The notes: generated from the letters alone by a model not told the origin. DNA of 38,775 nt from Candidatus Equimonas enterica (GCA_018066225.1 JAGHRU010000124.1:1-38775), one strand, 5' to 3'; counted from the stretch's first letter, positions 1-7,837 are shown. Made by a program: numbers and translations.

Positions 1-247
1 GTTATATTATATGGTTTAATAATCTATGTTATTATGCGAAAAGGTACATATTGCACCCTCATTGTGCAGCGCAAGCAGCGCGATATACGCCACAACCACC
101 GCAATTCGCCAGCAAAATTACTTAAAATCTTGATTTTACCCCCCCCGAAGGCGTTAATAAATGTTAAAGCAGCGAAAATAATGCCTTGCAGGCGCAAGAT
201 TGCAAGGCAAAGGTGGCAGTATAGAGGCTATACGGCGGCGTGGTGGC
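1..247. other. Gene-free left edge
   Basis: No convincing gene is seen between the window edge and the first repeat array. A 98-codon plus-strand frame at 34-330 runs through a C8 tract and into the palindrome array, and its basic, low-complexity product resembles nothing I know, so I do not call it. The stretch holds a palindrome TAAAATC-TT-GATTTTA at 123-138 and a possible leftward promoter box at 112-120. Confidence 0.5.
112..120 (-). promoter_or_regulatory. Possible leftward promoter -7 box
   Basis: Read on the minus strand this is TAATTTTGC, which fits the Bacteroidales -7 consensus TAnnTTTG. No good TTTG -33 element lies 19-21 bp upstream; the AT-rich palindrome at 123-138 sits there instead. 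If active, it would drive a gene that begins left of the window. Confidence 0.35.
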
Positions 248-355
248 GGCGAAAAGGGCAAGAAGAAAATACGATACGGGCAGGCCGACGCATTTTACTG
301 CCCAGTAAAATCAATTTTAGAGGGCAGTAAAATAAATTTTAGTGGGCACTAAAAT
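248..355. repeat. 22-bp-period palindrome array, copy 1
   Basis: Five 20-bp units lie at 248-267, 270-289, 292-311, 314-333 and 336-355, with centres exactly 22 bp apart. The third, ATTTTACTGCCCAGTAAAAT, and the fifth, ATTTTAGTGGGCACTAAAAT, are perfect 9-2-9 inverted repeats, and the fourth has two mismatches. The first two units keep only the central GG/GCA(G) core. The array begins about 50 bp beyond the 3' end of rnhB and is the AT-rich member of the family found at four other places in the window. Its function is unknown. Confidence 0.85.
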
Positions 356-408
356 GAAAATGTAAAGGCGGGAAAAGAAAAAGACGCGCGCAAACAAAGT
401 GGCGTGCG

Positions 409-1092
409 TCAGTCGAAGAAAGTGCGGGGAGCGTCGTCGAGCAAACGGAACGTGCGGCGATGCAGCGGCGTGAGGCCATGCTCACGCAGACCTGCGCGGT
501 GCTCCTCGGTGGGATAGCCGGCGTTGCGCTCCCAGCCATAATGGGGGTAGCGGCTGTGCTGCTCGTGCATGAAGTCGTCGCGATAGGTCTTGGCCAAGAT
601 AGAGGCAGCGGCGATGCTGAGATATTTGCCGTCGCCCTTGACGACGGTAGCGTGCGGCACAGGGCTATCGCCTACCCGCGGCTGAAGAGTGGCATGGGGC
701 ATCCAGTAGGCCGACAAGTCGGCGGCGTGGCCAGCCTCGCACGGAAAATAGGGGCGAAACTTGTTGCCATCGACGATGATGAAGGCGGGCTGCGGCTGCA
801 ACTGCGCCAAGGCACGGTGCATGGCCAGCAGAGAGGCGTTGAGGATGTTGATGCGGTCTATCTCCTCTGCCGACACCACGCCGAGGGCCCAAAGGGCGTC
901 GCGCTCTATCTCCTCGCGCAGCGCATAACGCTGACGCGCCGAGAGTTGCTTGGAGTCGTTGAGGGCGGCGTTGCGATAGTCGGGCGGCAAGATGACGGCA
1001 GCGGCATAGACAGGGCCTGCAAGGCAGCCACGGCCAGCCTCGTCACAGCCCGCCTCGACGAGCCCATCAGCATTGAAGATACTACGAAGCAT
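409..1092 (-). CDS. rnhB: Ribonuclease HII
   Basis: This enzyme cuts RNA in RNA-DNA hybrids, removing misinserted ribonucleotides and primer remnants. Visible motifs are CDEAGRG at residues 16-22 with the acidic D17-E18 pair, then IIVDGNKF, VVKGDGKY, the IAAASILAKTYRD block, and HYGWERNAGYPT near the C-terminus. The start at 1092 is chosen because it lies just 2 nt beyond the sufS stop codon and begins right before the catalytic domain; a longer reading to 1185 would overlap sufS and add unrelated residues. The protein is 227 aa. Between DGNKF and VVKGDGK there are about 27 more residues than I expect from Bacteroides homologues (from memory). It is probably co-transcribed as the last gene of the suf operon. 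Confidence 0.95.
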   Translation of the reverse strand: MLRSIFNADGLVEAGCDEAGRGCLAGPVYAAAVILPPDYRNAALNDSKQLSARQRYALREEIERDALWALGVVSAEEIDRINILNASLLAMHRALAQLQPQPAFIIVDGNKFRPYFPCEAGHAADLSAYWMPHATLQPRVGDSPVPHATVVKGDGKYLSIAAASILAKTYRDDFMHEQHSRYPHYGWERNAGYPTEEHRAGLREHGLTPLHRRTFRLLDDAPRTFFD

Positions 1093-1094
1093 TA

Positions 1095-2294
1095 CTAAAA
1101 CATCTGAACGACACGCCGCAGCCCTGCGATGAAGGCATCGACATCTTCGCGCGTATTGTAGAGCGCAAAGGAAGCGCGGCAGCAACCCTCTATACCCAGT
1201 CGCTGCATGAGCGGCTGCGCACAGTGGTGACCCGTGCGAATGGCAATGCCGAGGCGGTCGAGCAACGTGCCAATATCAAGGTGGTGAATATCGCCGACAT
1301 TAAACGCTACGACAGCATCCTTGTCGGCCGTCTCGCCGTACAGCCTGACCCCTTCCACCTCGCGCATGGCGGCCATGCAGTAGGCCGTGAGGTCGCGCTC
1401 GTGGGCGTGGATGGCGTCCATACCGATACGGCTGACATAGTCGAGGGCAACGGCGAGCGCGTGGCTGCCGACATAGTCGGGCGTGCCAGCCTCAAACTTG
1501 TAGGGCAGCCGCTCGTAGGTGGTGCGCTCAAAGGTGACACGGCTGATCATCTCGCCGCCACCCTGATAGGGCGGCATGGCCTCGAGCCACCGCTCGCGCC
1601 CATAGAGCACGCCGATGCCCGTAGGACCATAGACCTTGTGACCCGAGAAGGTCAGAAAGTCGCAGTCGAGGTCGGCAACATCGACGGCGAAGTGCGGCAC
1701 ACTCTGCGCCGCATCGACGAGCACGCAAGCCCCAGCATCGTGCGCCATACGCACCATCTGCTTGACAGGATTGACCGTGCCGAGGACATTGCTGACATGA
1801 CAGCAGCACACGAGACGCGTGCTCTCCGAGAGCATATCAGCATAGGCCGCCATGTCGAGACTGCCGTCGTCGTGCATCGGCACTATGCGGAGCGTGAAGC
1901 CGAGCCTCTCGCGCAGCAACTGCCACGGCACGATGTCGGAGTGATGCTCCATGACGGTGAGCACCACCTCATCGCCGGGCTTTAAGAAGGCTGCGCCGAA
2001 ACTCGAAGCCACAAGATTGAGGCTCTCTGTGGTGCCGCGGGTAAAGACGATTTCGGCCGTGGAGCGCGCACCGATGAAGGCACGCACCGTCTCGCGCGCC
2101 GCCTCGTGACGCTCGGTGGCCTGCTGCGAGAGGAAGTGGACGCCACGGTGCACATTGGCATTGACGGCATAGTAGGCCTCCGTGATGGCCTCGACGACAG
2201 CACGGGGCTTCTGCGTCGTGGCGGCGTTGTCGAGATAGACCAGTGGACGGCCATAGACCTCGCGGGAGAGTATGGGGAAATCGCTGCGATACAT
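1095..2294 (-). CDS. sufS: Cysteine desulfurase SufS
   Basis: A PLP-dependent enzyme that takes sulfur from cysteine and passes it as persulfide to the SufBCD scaffold for iron-sulfur cluster assembly. The 399-aa length is normal for group II desulfurases. The PLP-binding lysine lies in SGHKVYGPTG (K220), and the catalytic cysteine in RTGHHCAQP (C358), preceded by the usual RxGHHC context. The N-terminal YLDNAATTQKP and NVHRGVHFLSQQAT are typical of SufS rather than IscS. It follows sufD after an 18-nt gap and precedes rnhB by 2 nt, so it is an internal operon gene. Confidence 0.97.
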   Translation of the reverse strand: MYRSDFPILSREVYGRPLVYLDNAATTQKPRAVVEAITEAYYAVNANVHRGVHFLSQQATERHEAARETVRAFIGARSTAEIVFTRGTTESLNLVASSFGAAFLKPGDEVVLTVMEHHSDIVPWQLLRERLGFTLRIVPMHDDGSLDMAAYADMLSESTRLVCCCHVSNVLGTVNPVKQMVRMAHDAGACVLVDAAQSVPHFAVDVADLDCDFLTFSGHKVYGPTGIGVLYGRERWLEAMPPYQGGGEMISRVTFERTTYERLPYKFEAGTPDYVGSHALAVALDYVSRIGMDAIHAHERDLTAYCMAAMREVEGVRLYGETADKDAVVAFNVGDIHHLDIGTLLDRLGIAIRTGHHCAQPLMQRLGIEGCCRASFALYNTREDVDAFIAGLRRVVQMF

Positions 2295-2312
2295 AGTCGG
2301 AGTGGGAGAAGG

Positions 2313-3662
2313 TTAGAGCAAAGCGCAGCCGCTGCATCGCAGGTCGCCACGGAAGCGACGCTCCACGAGCATAGCGAGACGCTCGCGGAGGATGCCGACG
2401 GGGATACGTTGCAGGACATCGTTGATGAAAGCATGCTGCAAGAGCAGGCGCGCCTCGGCCTCGGCTATGCCACGCTGGCGCAGATAGAAGAGAGCCGCAT
2501 CGTCGAGACGGCCGATGGTGCTGCCGTGGTTGCACTGCACATCGTCGGCATAAATCTCAAGCATAGGCTGCGAGAGCGCACGCGCCGTGGGCGACACGCA
2601 GAGGTTGGCATTGGTCATCTGCGAGAGCGTCTGCTGCGCGCCCTCCTCCACGAGCACCTTGCCAGCGAAAGCACCGAGGCTATCGCCGTCGAGGACATAC
2701 TTGTAGAGCATATCGCTCTGGCAGCCTTCGGCAGCATGGCGCACGAGGACATTGTGGTCGATGTGCTCCGCAGCGTCGGCGATGACGGCAGCGACACCGT
2801 CGTAGCGTGCGCCCGCAGCCCGCAGCACCACATCGGTGGTGGAGCGCGAGAGGCCGGAGGTCAGCGCGACACTGCCCATCTGCACATGGCTATTAGCGGC
2901 TTGTTCCACGAAGGTGTGGCAGAAGCGGCGGTTGGTGGTATGGGTCTCCTCGAGAGTGTAAAGGCCGACATGGCTGCCCTCACCAGCAAAGACCTCGATG
3001 ACCTCGGTGCTGACATACTGGTGCTCACCTGCGCTGTGGTCGCAGATGAGGATATCGGCAGAAGCACCAGCCTCGGCCACGATGAGCAGACGACGCGACG
3101 AGAGCATATCGAGGTCGGCAGCAGAGATATTGACGATCTGCAAGGGGCTCTTGAGATGCGTGCCTGCGGCGAGATGCACCACCAGCCCATCCTGCGTCAA
3201 GAGGGTGTTGAGCGCACTCACGCCGTCGGTGCTCTCTCTGGCCAGGCGGTCGTAGTAGCGCGCGAGCAGAGCCGCGTCGTCAGCAGCCGCAGCCTCGGCA
3301 AACGAATACAGACGGAGGCCTTCGGGCAGCACGGCCGTAGGCGCAGCGGGCATCACGACATCGCCTACGACGAAACGCAACACCGCAGAGAGGTTGGGGA
3401 CGGAGCAGCGATAGGTCTTATAGGGGTCGCTGACGGAGCAGACGCGGTGGAGATTAACGCCGTAGTCGGGGGCGAAAGCCGCGGCAGCGTCAGTGTATTT
3501 GTAGCGCTCGATGCGCGAAGTGGGAAGACCGTACTGCGCCAAGCGAGCACGCGCATCAGCACGACGCTCATTCATCACAGCATTGCTGCGCGAAGCCAAG
3601 AGCGCGGCATGCTGGTCGTAGAGGTCGAGATAGATAGAAGCACTATGGGTCGTCATCGTCAC
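2313..3662 (-). CDS. sufD: Fe-S assembly scaffold subunit SufD
   Basis: SufD partners SufB and the ATPase SufC in the cytosolic cluster-assembly complex. The 449-aa protein has the SufD-type N-terminal helical part (TSRIERYKYTD) and a long beta-helix core ending in SQPMLEIYADDVQCNHGSTIG, the conserved C-terminal signature of the SufB/SufD family, followed by the LLLQHAFINDV helix. The start is ambiguous: GTG at 3662 overlaps the sufC stop by 4 nt, while an ATG two codons in (3656) begins 2 nt after that stop. Either way the two genes look translationally coupled. Confidence 0.95.
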   Translation of the reverse strand: MTMTTHSASIYLDLYDQHAALLASRSNAVMNERRADARARLAQYGLPTSRIERYKYTDAAAAFAPDYGVNLHRVCSVSDPYKTYRCSVPNLSAVLRFVVGDVVMPAAPTAVLPEGLRLYSFAEAAAADDAALLARYYDRLARESTDGVSALNTLLTQDGLVVHLAAGTHLKSPLQIVNISAADLDMLSSRRLLIVAEAGASADILICDHSAGEHQYVSTEVIEVFAGEGSHVGLYTLEETHTTNRRFCHTFVEQAANSHVQMGSVALTSGLSRSTTDVVLRAAGARYDGVAAVIADAAEHIDHNVLVRHAAEGCQSDMLYKYVLDGDSLGAFAGKVLVEEGAQQTLSQMTNANLCVSPTARALSQPMLEIYADDVQCNHGSTIGRLDDAALFYLRQRGIAEAEARLLLQHAFINDVLQRIPVGILRERLAMLVERRFRGDLRCSGCALL

Positions 3663-4411
3663 TGGGCTATTTCGTCCTTAATCCAGTCAAAGCCTTTCTC
3701 CTCGATGTCGTAGCCCAGTTGGGCGGTGCCGTTCTTGACGATGCGGCCATCGACAAGGACATGCACGAAGTCGGGGCGCAGGTAGTCGAGCATACGCTGA
3801 TAGTGCGTGATGACCATGGCAGAGGTCTTGGCTGTGCGGAGCTGGTTGAAGCCGTCGGCCACGATGCGCAGCGCATCAACATCAAGTCCCGAGTCGGTCT
3901 CGTCGAGGATAGAGAACGTGGGCTCCAAGACGGCCATCTGGAAAATCTCGTTGCGCTTGCGCTCACCTCCCGAGAAGCCCTCATTGACGCCACGGCTCAT
4001 GAAATGCGCATCCAGCCCCACGAGTTTACGCTTCTCGCGCAGCAGCTTCAAGAACTCCGTAGCCGCCAGCGGCTCTTGGCCGTAGTACGCCCGCTTGGCA
4101 TTGACAGCGGCGCGCATGAAGTTGGTCATCGAGACTCCGGGAATCTCTATCGGCGCTTGGAACGACATGAAGATGCCCTCGTGGCTGCGATCTTCGGGCG
4201 AGAGGGCGAGGAGGTCCTTGCCGTTGAAGGTGACAGAGCCTTCGGTGACTTCATACTTGGGATGGCCGACGAGGACATTGGAGAGGGTCGATTTGCCAGA
4301 GCCATTAGGGCCCATGAGCACATGGACCTCACCATCGCCGATGGTGAGATTGACGCCGCGCAGTATCTCTTTGCCCTCGACAGCAGCATGCAGATTACGA
4401 ATTTCAAGCAT
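3659..4411 (-). CDS. sufC: Fe-S assembly ATPase SufC
   Basis: The ABC-type ATPase that drives the SufBCD scaffold. The 250-aa protein shows Walker A GPNGSGKST at residues 34-42, a Q-loop in SFQAP, the signature FSGGERKRNEI and Walker B ILDETDSGLD, all typical of SufC. The start at 4411 gives the conserved beginning MLEIRNLHA; an upstream in-frame extension to 4522 would run through the promoter and lacks similarity. It is the first gene of the operon here and has its own -7 box about 30 bp upstream. The gene for SufB, which usually precedes sufC, is not present in this window. Confidence 0.97.
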   Translation of the reverse strand: MLEIRNLHAAVEGKEILRGVNLTIGDGEVHVLMGPNGSGKSTLSNVLVGHPKYEVTEGSVTFNGKDLLALSPEDRSHEGIFMSFQAPIEIPGVSMTNFMRAAVNAKRAYYGQEPLAATEFLKLLREKRKLVGLDAHFMSRGVNEGFSGGERKRNEIFQMAVLEPTFSILDETDSGLDVDALRIVADGFNQLRTAKTSAMVITHYQRMLDYLRPDFVHVLVDGRIVKNGTAQLGYDIEEKGFDWIKDEIAQ

Positions 4412-4440
4412 TTCTCTTGGGATAAAAATGTATTTGGTGT

Positions 4441-4449
4441 GCAAAGTTA
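4441..4449 (-). promoter_or_regulatory. Promoter -7 box of sufCDS-rnhB
   Basis: On the minus strand this reads TAACTTTGC, a full match to TAnnTTTG, ending 30 bp upstream of the sufC start. A clear -33 TTTG is not found at the expected spacing. Confidence 0.6.
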
Positions 4450-4501
4450 CACAAAAAAAGCGAGGTAGTAGCACCAGTGGCCACGCTTTTTTCTCAATAC
4501 A

Positions 4502-4543
4502 GACTCCGCTGCTTGCTTTCAAAGGTCAGCAAGCAGCGGAGTC
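4502..4543 (-). terminator. 16-bp hairpin after lectin-like gene
   Basis: A perfect 16-bp inverted repeat (4502-4517 with 4528-4543) encloses a 10-nt loop, just downstream of the stop of the 4573-5334 gene. No T-run follows on either strand, so it may be a terminator of atypical kind, an mRNA 3'-end stabiliser or a processing site. Confidence 0.6.
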
Positions 4544-4572
4544 GCAAGGGGGGAAGAATAAGAGCGGATGGC

Positions 4573-5334
4573 TTACGGCTCGGGCAGCGCGCACACGGGG
4601 CGCACGGAGAGGACATCGGTCTCATAAGCATTGACGTAACAGGTGTCGTTGTCCATAAGACCAAGGCACCATGCGCCGTCACCAGCAGAGGAAGACGTCC
4701 AGTAGTAGCCGACTTCGCCGTAACCCGTCACCTCCCCATAGGAATATTCGCCTGCGAGCGGGAAGAAGAGAGCCGTGCGCAGCGTACCGAAGAGCCACTC
4801 TGCACCTGCGACATCGCCGTGGTGGGTGAAGCTAAACGGGATGACCTCGTTGTAGTAGAGAAGCGTGGCAATCTCCTGAATGGTCGGCAGACGCCAGCCG
4901 TAGCCCCATTCGCCGTTGTTCTGCGCACGCTTGGCTGCGGTGAAGCTGTAATAGGAGCCGCAGTCTTCGGGCGTCTCTGCGCCGACGTTACAAGTGGCGA
5001 TGGCCATCTTCTCGCCAGCGAGCGTGATGACCATGGCTTCGCGGCCATAGAGCATGCCTATCTCGCCTTCGGGAGAGTTGATGTCAATGGTATTGTCATA
5101 GTCTGCGGGATTGAACTCAACGAAGGTCACCTCCTTGACTTTGGCGACATCGTAGTGCTCTTCGTCATCGTTGGTCTTGACGGCCATATCGTTTTTGAAG
5201 TACACCTCCTTGATTTTGGTGACATCGTAGCGCGCTTCGCTATCGTCGGTCTTGACGACCATGTAGTTTTGCGCGTGGAGCGTAGCAGTAGCAGCAGCGC
5301 AGAGCGTCAGCATGAGCATTGCTATCTTCTTCAT
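4573..5334 (-). CDS. Exported protein with C-type-lectin-like (FISUMP-like) domain
   Basis: A small exported protein of unknown function. It has an N-terminal signal peptide ending near LHAQ and then two tandem copies of a 22-residue motif, MVVKTDDSEARYDVTKIKEV and MAVKTNDDEEHYDVAKVKEV, at a 25-residue period. The rest resembles the FISUMP/lectin-like domain common in secreted Bacteroidetes proteins: GREAMVITLAGEKMAIATCN, WGYGWRLPTIQEI, LFFPLAGEY, YYWTSSS and a final LSVRPV. It lacks an obvious C-terminal sorting tail. The start at 5334 (MKKIAML) gives a clean signal peptide; an ATG four codons earlier at 5346 is also possible. It lies 7-19 nt after the 5354-5755 gene and is probably co-transcribed with it. 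Confidence 0.8.
   Translation of the reverse strand: MKKIAMLMLTLCAAATATLHAQNYMVVKTDDSEARYDVTKIKEVYFKNDMAVKTNDDEEHYDVAKVKEVTFVEFNPADYDNTIDINSPEGEIGMLYGREAMVITLAGEKMAIATCNVGAETPEDCGSYYSFTAAKRAQNNGEWGYGWRLPTIQEIATLLYYNEVIPFSFTHHGDVAGAEWLFGTLRTALFFPLAGEYSYGEVTGYGEVGYYWTSSSAGDGAWCLGLMDNDTCYVNAYETDVLSVRPVCALPEP
5122..5262 (-). repeat. 75-bp tandem duplication inside the lectin-like gene
   Basis: Two copies begin at 5262 and 5187 (minus strand), 75 bp apart and still clearly alike at the DNA level (for example the shared cacctccttga and gacatcgtag tracts on the plus strand). They encode the duplicated MxVKTnDxExxYDVxKxKEV motif. Confidence 0.8.
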
Positions 5335-5353
5335 CTTCACGGTCATTTAGGGG

Positions 5354-5755
5354 TTACTTGACGAGCACCTTGCGGCCATTGATGATGTAAGTGCCGGGAG
5401 CGGTGATGCGCTCCACCTTGACCCCTTCAAGGGTGTAGATGCCACGGTTTTGGTCGGTGGCATTGTCCTCAAAGACCTTGATGATGGCATCCGTACCGCT
5501 GTTGTGGAAGAACTGGATGCGCTCGATGTTGGCCACCTCATAGGGGGTCATGTCGCGGTCGTCGGCAGTGAGATAGAGCAGTTTGCCGTCACGGCTGTAC
5601 GTCAAGTGGGGCGCAACGGAGAAGAGCACCTCCACAGGCTCATCACCTGCGGCCTTGAGCGTTATGCGCAGGGCATTGGGCGTTTGGTCGTCGGCGAAGG
5701 CAGCAGAGCAGATGCCGAGGAAGAGGACGACGAGAGAGAGAAGTTTTTGTTTCAT
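5354..5755 (-). CDS. Small exported protein with type IX-like C-terminal sorting tail
   Basis: A 133-aa protein with a signal peptide (MKQKLLSLVVLFLGICSAAFA) and a C-terminus of the form GIYTLEGVKV..GTYIINGRKVLVK, which closely resembles the tails that direct proteins through the type IX secretion system in Bacteroidetes. Between these lies about 80 residues with the pattern LxYLTADDRDMTPYEVANIERIQFF, related in style to the repeated VKT...YDVxKIKEV motif of the neighbour downstream. Export by the type IX route is inferred from the tail only; no type IX gene is in this window. Function is unknown. Confidence 0.75.
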   Translation of the reverse strand: MKQKLLSLVVLFLGICSAAFADDQTPNALRITLKAAGDEPVEVLFSVAPHLTYSRDGKLLYLTADDRDMTPYEVANIERIQFFHNSGTDAIIKVFEDNATDQNRGIYTLEGVKVERITAPGTYIINGRKVLVK

Positions 5756-5809
5756 TGGTTAGTAGTTTTGGGGGTTAGTAGTAAGTGTGAAAAAGTAGCC
5801 TATAAGCGG

Positions 5810-5849
5810 GTGTGCCTCCTGCTGCATGGGGTGCGAGCAGGAGACACAC
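5810..5849 (-). terminator. Terminator after inositol-1-phosphate synthase
   Basis: A 14-bp stem (5810-5823 with 5836-5849), closed by one G-U pair in the minus-strand RNA, with a 12-nt loop. It starts 11 nt after the stop codon at 5861, and a T5 run follows about 13 nt beyond the stem. Confidence 0.6.
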
Positions 5850-5860
5850 GGGCAGAACAA

Positions 5861-7153
5861 TTAGTCGATTTCCTCGTCAGCCTCGTAGCCACCCATCTCG
5901 CGGATGGCATTTTTGAGCATAACGTACTGCTGGAAGAGGTGATTGACGGGCACCTCATCGTGCGTGTAGTCGTGCATCGGGCTCTTGAGGAAGAAGGAGA
6001 GGAAGCGTTGGATGCCATAGCGACCGTCGCGGGCAGCAGCATCGCTCAGCAGCACGAGGTCGAGCAGCAGCGGCGCAGCGAGGATGGAGTCGCGGCAGAG
6101 GAAGTTGATCTTGATCTGCATGGGATAACCCATCCAGCCGAAGATGTCGATGTTGTCCCAGCCTTCCTTGTTGTCGTTGCGGGGTGGATAGTAGTTGATA
6201 CGCACCTTGTGGTAGTAGTCCGTATAGAGGTCGGGCTGCTCCTCGGGCACGAGGATGCTCTCGAGGGTGGAGAGTTTGGAGACCTCCTTGGTGCGGAAGT
6301 TGGCAGGCTCGTCGAGTACGAGGCCGTCGCGGTTGCCGAGGATGTTGGTGGAGAACCAGCCGGCAAGGCCGAGGCAGCGGGTGCCGATGATGGGGGCGAA
6401 GCCACTCTTGACGAGGGTCTGGCCCGTCTTGAAGTCCTTGCCAGCAATAGGCATCTTGGTCTTCTCGGCCATCTCCCACATGGCGGGGATATCCACCGTG
6501 GTGTTGGGCGCACCCATGATGAAAGGAGCACCTTCGGCCAGCGCAGCATAGGCGTAGCACATAGAGGGCGCGATATGCTCGGTGTCGTTGGCCTTCATGG
6601 CAGCCTCGAGGTGCGCCATGGTGTCGTGCACGTTCATATCTACGGGCACATAGATTTCGGTAGAAGCAGCCCAGATGACGACAACACGGTTGAGGTTTTT
6701 CTCGGCCTTGAAGCGGCGGATATCTTCACGGAGTTGCTCCACCATGTCCCAGCGGGTGGCACACTGCTTGACGTTGTCGCCATCGAGGCGGGCAGCGTAG
6801 TGCTTGTCAAAGGCTGCGGGCATGGGCTTGATGGCACGGAGTTCGTCCTCCACGGGGAGGATGTCCTTGGCCTTGAGCACCTCGGCATTGACGGCACTCT
6901 CGTAGGCATTGGCGGGATAGACGTCCCAAGCAGCAAACTCGATGTCCGTAAGTTTGGCCAGCGAGATGATGTCGCCGTAGTGGAGGTACTTCTTGTCAGC
7001 ACCGCGACCAACACGCATCTTGTCATACTGTGTCATACTGCCGACGGGCTTGGCAAGACCCTTGCGGGCCATGAGCACACCGGTCATAAAAGTGGTGGTG
7101 ACAGCACCGAGGCCGACACACATCACACCTAATTTTCCTTCTGCAGGTTTCAT
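5861..7153 (-). CDS. ino1: myo-Inositol-1-phosphate synthase
   Basis: Converts glucose-6-phosphate to inositol-1-phosphate in an NAD-dependent reaction; in Bacteroidales this feeds inositol phospho- and sphingolipids of the membrane (established for relatives, inferred here). The 430-aa length fits the compact prokaryotic form. Motifs seen are the Rossmann start GVMCVGLGAVTTTFMTGV, VIWAASTEIY, the GKDFKTGQT substrate and catalytic stretch, and NILGNRDGLVLDEP. It stands alone with its own strong promoter (7198-7229) and a terminator (5810-5849). No lipid partner genes are adjacent. Confidence 0.95.
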   Translation of the reverse strand: MKPAEGKLGVMCVGLGAVTTTFMTGVLMARKGLAKPVGSMTQYDKMRVGRGADKKYLHYGDIISLAKLTDIEFAAWDVYPANAYESAVNAEVLKAKDILPVEDELRAIKPMPAAFDKHYAARLDGDNVKQCATRWDMVEQLREDIRRFKAEKNLNRVVVIWAASTEIYVPVDMNVHDTMAHLEAAMKANDTEHIAPSMCYAYAALAEGAPFIMGAPNTTVDIPAMWEMAEKTKMPIAGKDFKTGQTLVKSGFAPIIGTRCLGLAGWFSTNILGNRDGLVLDEPANFRTKEVSKLSTLESILVPEEQPDLYTDYYHKVRINYYPPRNDNKEGWDNIDIFGWMGYPMQIKINFLCRDSILAAPLLLDLVLLSDAAARDGRYGIQRFLSFFLKSPMHDYTHDEVPVNHLFQQYVMLKNAIREMGGYEADEEID

Positions 7154-7197
7154 GATAAATTTTTATGGTTGTTTTGTATGTTACGCTTTCTAAAACT

Positions 7198-7229
7198 GCA
7201 AAATTACGCAAAGTTTTTTACTGAACAAA
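7198..7229 (-). promoter_or_regulatory. Promoter of inositol-1-phosphate synthase
   Basis: On the minus strand TTTG (7229-7226), a 19-bp spacer, then TAATTTTG (7206-7199). This matches the Bacteroidales consensus TTTG-N19-21-TAnnTTTG fully and leaves a leader of about 40 nt. Confidence 0.8.
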
Positions 7230-7353
7230 ATATACCAAAGAAAATTCACCCCTTACGCCCGATTTACGCACGAAAAAGCCGCGAAAAGCCCCTTTTGTCC
7301 ACGCACGAGGTTGCGATGGCTGGTATTTTTGTCGGTCGGCGGCCGTGCTGTGC

Positions 7354-7371
7354 TGCAAAAATTTTGACAAT
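7354..7371 (-). repeat. 18-bp interspersed repeat, inverted copy
   Basis: The minus strand reads ATTGTCAAAATTTTTGCA, identical to 34001-34018. In both places a 22-bp-period array lies 50-75 bp away on the same side of the motif, so the pair looks like two inverted copies of one composite element. Confidence 0.75.
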
Positions 7372-7423
7372 GCCAAGCCGTGCATCTACGCACGCTCCCC
7401 CACCCCACAGACGCGACGCGCGG

Positions 7424-7554
7424 CACGACGAGGGCATATCGGACGAAGGACAAGGGCAGAAAAGCGACACGCTCTGCCCAGACCGTAGGACGCACAAGGG
7501 CAGACAAGCAAGGGTGACAACCCCACGCGCGATATACGACGAGGGCAGAGGCGA
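7424..7554. repeat. 22-bp-period palindrome array, copy 2a
   Basis: Units centred at 7433.5, 7455.5, 7477.5 and 7499.5 keep a strict 22-bp spacing, with half-sites such as GACGAGG/GCATA, GACAAGG/GCAGA, CTCTGC/CCAGACCGT and CACAAGG/GCAGACA. A degenerate unit follows, then another good one (TACGACGAGG/GCAGAGGCGA) at centre 7544.5, one base off register. It is GC-rich and non-coding. Confidence 0.75.
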
Positions 7555-7837
7555 GCAGCGCAGCGGTCAAAGGCGCAGCCCAAAGAAGCACAACGCACTC
7601 ACACACAACGCATTACCACACCAACTCAAAACAGCCATTGCTGCGCCTCACGCCTCATGCGCGCCTTTGCGCGACGCACAGCGGGTCTGCGGCTGCACAG
7701 CGTGTGGTCACTTTGTCGGTTGGCGCGACCAAAAAAGAGCGCAGGAAGTGCGTGCCGAAGCACGCCAACATAAGCATTATGTCATTCTCTCACCCTCCCC
7801 TTCCTCCCATTGTGCCGCTCAACACCCCTTCTTTGGC

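Noticed and set aside
34-330. A 98-codon plus-strand open frame at the left edge.
   Set aside because: It runs through a C8 tract and the palindrome array, and its Arg/Lys-rich product shows no domain or plausible start.
5842-5861. A single further array unit (ACACGG/GCAGAACAA) at the ino1 stop.
   Set aside because: It has no partner at plus or minus 22 bp and overlaps the terminator stem, so it may be chance.
7424-7554. A CRISPR array was considered for the 22-bp-period repeats.
   Set aside because: Units are 20-bp palindromes separated by only 2 bp, the repeats are imperfect, there are no unique spacers and no cas genes.
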